A DNA stretch of 7,951 bases from Gammaproteobacteria bacterium (GTDB lineage: Bacteria; Pseudomonadota; Gammaproteobacteria; SZUA-152): NCBI GenBank assembly GCA_024762755.1, contig JANTGX010000092.1, positions 1 to 7,951 of the forward strand, given 5' to 3'. This document shows positions 5,334 to 7,951 of this stretch, one piece after another (the stretch's first letter is position 1; each line of letters opens with the position of its first letter). Position numbers and translations under genes: made by a program. A model generated the notes under the pieces. It saw nothing but the letters and a program-made list of their open reading frames with translations. It made no database searches and was not told the origin of the DNA.

Positions 5334-7355
5334 ATGAATTCGACTGCATTTCGACGGCCGACGGCCTGGACGATCTGGGTGCTGAGCCTATGGCTGGCCC
5401 TGCTGGCACCGGCGCTCCACGCCGAGGAGCAGAGCATCCTCAATTTCAAGGATGCCGACATCAAGGCGGTGATCGGCACGGTGGCGCAGATCACCGGCAA
5501 GAACTTCATCATCGATCCCCGGGTGAAGGGCAAGGTCACGCTCATCTCCAACCGGCCCATGGGCGTGGGCGAGATCTATCAGGTGTTCCTCTCCATTCTC
5601 GAGGTGCACGGTTATTCCGCCATCCCCAGCGGTAAGGCCATCAAGATCGTGCCGGACGCCGACGCCAAGCACAGCGGCATGCCCACCGCCAACGCGCGCC
5701 ACCCGGGCGTGGGCGACGAGGCGGTGACCCGGGTGCTGCAGATCAAGCACGTCACGGCCGCCCAATTGGTGCCCATCCTGCGCCCGCTGGTGCCGCCACA
5801 GGGCCACTTGGCGGCCTACCCACAGAGCAATGTGCTGATCATCTCCGATCGTGCCGCAAACATAGATCGCCTGGTGAAGATCATCCGGCGTATCGACCAG
5901 CCGTCGAGTGGCGAGATCGAATACATCCAGTTGCAACACGCCACCGCCAGCGATCTGGTGCGGGTGCTCACCAGCCTGCTGCAGAAGGGTGGCAAGCAGT
6001 CCCCCAAGGCGCAGCAGCCCACCCTGGTGGCCGATGACCGCACCAACAGTATCCTCATCGGTGGCGGCCGCAGCGCCCGTCTGCAACTGCGCGCCATCAT
6101 CTCCCACCTCGACACCCCCACCGAGACCACCGGCGATACCCACGTGGTCTACCTGCGCTACGCCAAGGCCAAGGATCTGGTGCCGGTGCTCACTGGGGTC
6201 GGTGACGTGAAGAAAAAGGGCGGCAAGCGGGGCAAGGCGGTACCGGCGGCCCTCAATCAGCCCTTCGACATCCAGGCCGACGAGAGCACCAACGCCCTGG
6301 TGATCACCGCCGCGCCGGCGGTATTTCGCTCCCTGCAGGCGGTGATCAAACAGCTCGACGTGCGTCGCGCGCAGGTGATGGTGGAGGCGGTGATCGCCGA
6401 GGTCTCTTCCGACCGCGCCGCGGAACTGGGCGTACAGTGGCTGTTCGACGGCCATCAGGGTGACATGCCGGTGGGTGCCATCAACTTCGGCGGTGGCGGC
6501 ACCAGCATCTCCAGTCTGGCCGGAGCGGTGCTGGGTGCCGGCGGCAACCCCGCGGCGGCCATCGGTGCCCTGGGTGCCGGCGTCAATGTCGGCGCCGGCC
6601 GCTTCAACAGCAGCTCCTTCAACTTCGCCGCCCTGATTCGCGCCCTGGAGGGGACGGGTTCCACCAACATCCTCTCCACGCCCAACCTGGTGACCATGGA
6701 CAACGAGGAGGCGGAGATCTTCGTCGGCCAGGAGCTGTCCATCCCCACCGGCTCCTTCACCAACACGGGCTCCACCTCCGGCACGGTGACCCCCTTCACC
6801 ACCTTCGAGCGCAAGCAGGTGGGTATCCGGCTCAAGGTCAAGCCACAGATCAACGAGGGCGACGCCATCCGCCTCGACATCAATCAGCAGGTGGATGGCG
6901 TCGCCGCCGGCTCTGCCGGCCAAGGCGACGTGGTGACCAACGCCCGCACCGTCAACACCAGCGTGCTGGTGGACGACGGCGCCGCCCTGGTACTGGGTGG
7001 TCTGATCGAGGACAAGGTGGTGGAGAGCGAGCAGAAGGTGCCGCTGCTGGGTGACATCCCCCTACTGGGTGCCCTGTTCCGCTACAAGTCGGTGAAGAAG
7101 GTGAAGACCAACCTGATGGTCTTCATGCGCCCCACCATCCTGCGCACCAAGGAGGACAGCCTGGCCCTGACCCGCGGCAAGTACAGTTTCATCCGCGACC
7201 GCGAGCAGGAGCTGGTGGAGGAGGGCGTCAGCCTGCTCTCCGGGGCCGAACACCCCATCCTGCCGCACGACGAGAAGTACCTGCGCCTGCCGCCGCCCTT
7301 CGACGAGACCCCGGCGGCCGGCAAGGCGCCCGCGGCCGACGAGGAATCGAAATAA
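5334..7355 (+). CDS. gspD: Type II secretion system outer-membrane secretin GspD
   Basis: GspD forms the multimeric outer-membrane channel of the type II secretion system. The 673 residues carry a signal peptide (1-30, cleavage after ALHA, no lipobox cysteine). The N0 domain follows (about 32-107: SILNFKDADIKAVIGTVAQI), then N1 (about 129-190), N2 (about 194-263) and N3 (about 269-343), which contains a lysine-rich insert (292-300). The secretin core (about 348-604) includes STPNLVTMDNEEAEIFVGQ, then ERKQVGIRLKVKPQINEGD and the hallmark VPLLGDIPLLGALF (569-582). The C-terminal S region (about 605-673) is where a pilotin usually binds, and it ends in a Pro/Ala/Glu-rich tail. A Gly/Ala-rich segment at 383-424 lies inside the core. 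The length is normal for the family. gspE follows after 3 bases, so the two are tightly coupled. Confidence 0.97.
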   Translation: MNSTAFRRPTAWTIWVLSLWLALLAPALHAEEQSILNFKDADIKAVIGTVAQITGKNFIIDPRVKGKVTLISNRPMGVGEIYQVFLSILEVHGYSAIPSGKAIKIVPDADAKHSGMPTANARHPGVGDEAVTRVLQIKHVTAAQLVPILRPLVPPQGHLAAYPQSNVLIISDRAANIDRLVKIIRRIDQPSSGEIEYIQLQHATASDLVRVLTSLLQKGGKQSPKAQQPTLVADDRTNSILIGGGRSARLQLRAIISHLDTPTETTGDTHVVYLRYAKAKDLVPVLTGVGDVKKKGGKRGKAVPAALNQPFDIQADESTNALVITAAPAVFRSLQAVIKQLDVRRAQVMVEAVIAEVSSDRAAELGVQWLFDGHQGDMPVGAINFGGGGTSISSLAGAVLGAGGNPAAAIGALGAGVNVGAGRFNSSSFNFAALIRALEGTGSTNILSTPNLVTMDNEEAEIFVGQELSIPTGSFTNTGSTSGTVTPFTTFERKQVGIRLKVKPQINEGDAIRLDINQQVDGVAAGSAGQGDVVTNARTVNTSVLVDDGAALVLGGLIEDKVVESEQKVPLLGDIPLLGALFRYKSVKKVKTNLMVFMRPTILRTKEDSLALTRGKYSFIRDREQELVEEGVSLLSGAEHPILPHDEKYLRLPPPFDETPAAGKAPAADEESK

Positions 7356-7358
7356 GTC

Positions 7359-7951
7359 ATGGAAGCCAAGTTGCAGACGTTGGCCGAAGCAGAGAGCGGA
7401 TTGCCCGAGGCGCCGGCCACGGCGGCGTCCTCCCAGGGCCTGCCCTTCGCCTTCGCCAAGCGCAACGGCGTGATGCTGGGCGAGCACGGCGAGGACGCGG
7501 TGGAGGTGCTGGCGCGTCCCGGCGTGCGTAGCACCACCTTCGCCGAGGTGCGCCGACACCTGGGCCGGCCCATCCGCATCACACTGCTCGACGTGGACGA
7601 ATTCGACGCCCGCCTGCAGCACGCTTACGAACAGCAGTCGGACCAGGCCATGCAGATGATGGGCGACCTGGACGAGGAGGCCGATCTCTACCAAGTGGCG
7701 CAGGACCTGCCGGAACCCGAGGACCTGTTGGAGAGCGAGGACGACGCGCCCATCATCCGCCTCATCAACGCCCTGCTCACCCAGGCGATCAAGGAAGAGG
7801 CCTCGGACATCCACATCGAGCCCTACGAGACCAAGCTGGTGGTGCGCTTCCGCGTCGACGGCGTGTTGCGCGAGGTGCTCACCCCGCGGCGCGTGCTGGC
7901 GCCGCTGCTGGTGTCGCGCATCAAGGTCATGTCCAAGCTGGACATCGCCGA
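7359..7951 (+). CDS. gspE: Type II secretion system ATPase GspE, N-terminal part (cut by window end)
   Basis: GspE is the cytoplasmic ATPase that drives pseudopilus assembly; it docks on GspL at the inner membrane. The frame opens at ATG 7359, three bases after the gspD stop, and stays open to the window end, giving 197 codons. The N-terminal docking domain (about 30-90) includes LPFAFAKRNGVML. An acidic linker follows (about 103-129, rich in Asp and Glu), then the family signature start: APIIRLINALLTQAI (130-144), EEASDIHIEPYE (147-157) and FRVDGVLREV (164-173). This is the part just before the nucleotide-binding domain. Walker A, the Asp and His boxes, Walker B and the zinc-binding tetracysteine are beyond the window, so completeness cannot be judged. 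A GAGGA lies 13 bases upstream, inside the end of gspD, so coupling from gspD translation is likely. PilB-type ATPases are related, but gspC and gspD settle the assignment. Confidence 0.95.
   Translation, partial: MEAKLQTLAEAESGLPEAPATAASSQGLPFAFAKRNGVMLGEHGEDAVEVLARPGVRSTTFAEVRRHLGRPIRITLLDVDEFDARLQHAYEQQSDQAMQMMGDLDEEADLYQVAQDLPEPEDLLESEDDAPIIRLINALLTQAIKEEASDIHIEPYETKLVVRFRVDGVLREVLTPRRVLAPLLVSRIKVMSKLDIA

Noticed and set aside
5388..6923. A 511-codon open frame on the minus strand across gspD
   Set aside because: It is antisense to an unmistakable secretin, is rich in His, Gly and Asp in a pattern produced by complementing GC-biased codons, and shows no recognisable domain.
7062..7814. 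A 250-codon minus-strand frame covering the gspD-gspE junction
   Set aside because: It lies antisense to conserved secretin and GspE sequence and has shadow-like composition.

Overview
The window looks like chromosome from a G+C-rich gammaproteobacterium. Three things support this: a release factor 3 that matches the enterobacterial protein in long runs, a type II secretion operon in the usual C-D-E gene order, and a tRNA gene that encodes its own CCA end. The thiosulfate/sulfur-uptake type permease at the left fits a sulfur-metabolising lineage, but one gene cannot prove that. The left part (permease, prfC) is visibly less G+C-rich at third codon positions than the right part (secretin, secretion ATPase). 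No mobile element, integrase, CRISPR array or rRNA was found.

Layout. (1) 52-1314 +: a YeeE/YedE (TsuA-like) inner-membrane permease with a strong ribosome binding site, closed by a GC-rich hairpin. (2) 1355-1472 +: a good sigma70 promoter followed by tRNA-Lys(UUU). (3) 1498-3078 +: prfC, starting only 25 bases after the tRNA with no Shine-Dalgarno and no room for its own promoter, so it is probably co-transcribed with the tRNA. (4) 4164 down to 3014, - strand: a two-gene operon joined by a 4-base GTGA overlap. It encodes two different small exported proteins, each with one DUF1566 (Lcl C-terminal-like) domain. The distal gene runs 65 bases into the 3' end of prfC from the opposite strand. 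(5) 4165-4346: a divergent intergenic region with a striking 32-base dyad and a second small hairpin in the probable leader of the DUF1566 operon. It also holds a candidate -10 for the rightward operon. (6) 4347-7951 +: gspC, gspD and the first 197 codons of gspE, the start of a type II secretion operon that continues beyond the window.

How the genes fit together. GspC (inner-membrane PDZ protein), GspD (outer-membrane secretin) and GspE (cytoplasmic ATPase) are core parts of one machine that moves folded periplasmic proteins across the outer membrane. The two divergent genes encode Sec-exported, cysteine-containing proteins with a domain also found in the Legionella adhesin Lcl, so they are reasonable candidate substrates of this machine. 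That is inference from position and domain. Permease, tRNA and release factor are housekeeping or nutrient functions with no evident link to secretion.

Most of the window is ordinary. The least explained parts are the DUF1566 pair beside the secretion operon, the paired hairpins in their leader, a hexamer repeat inside one signal peptide, and the tRNA-prfC arrangement.
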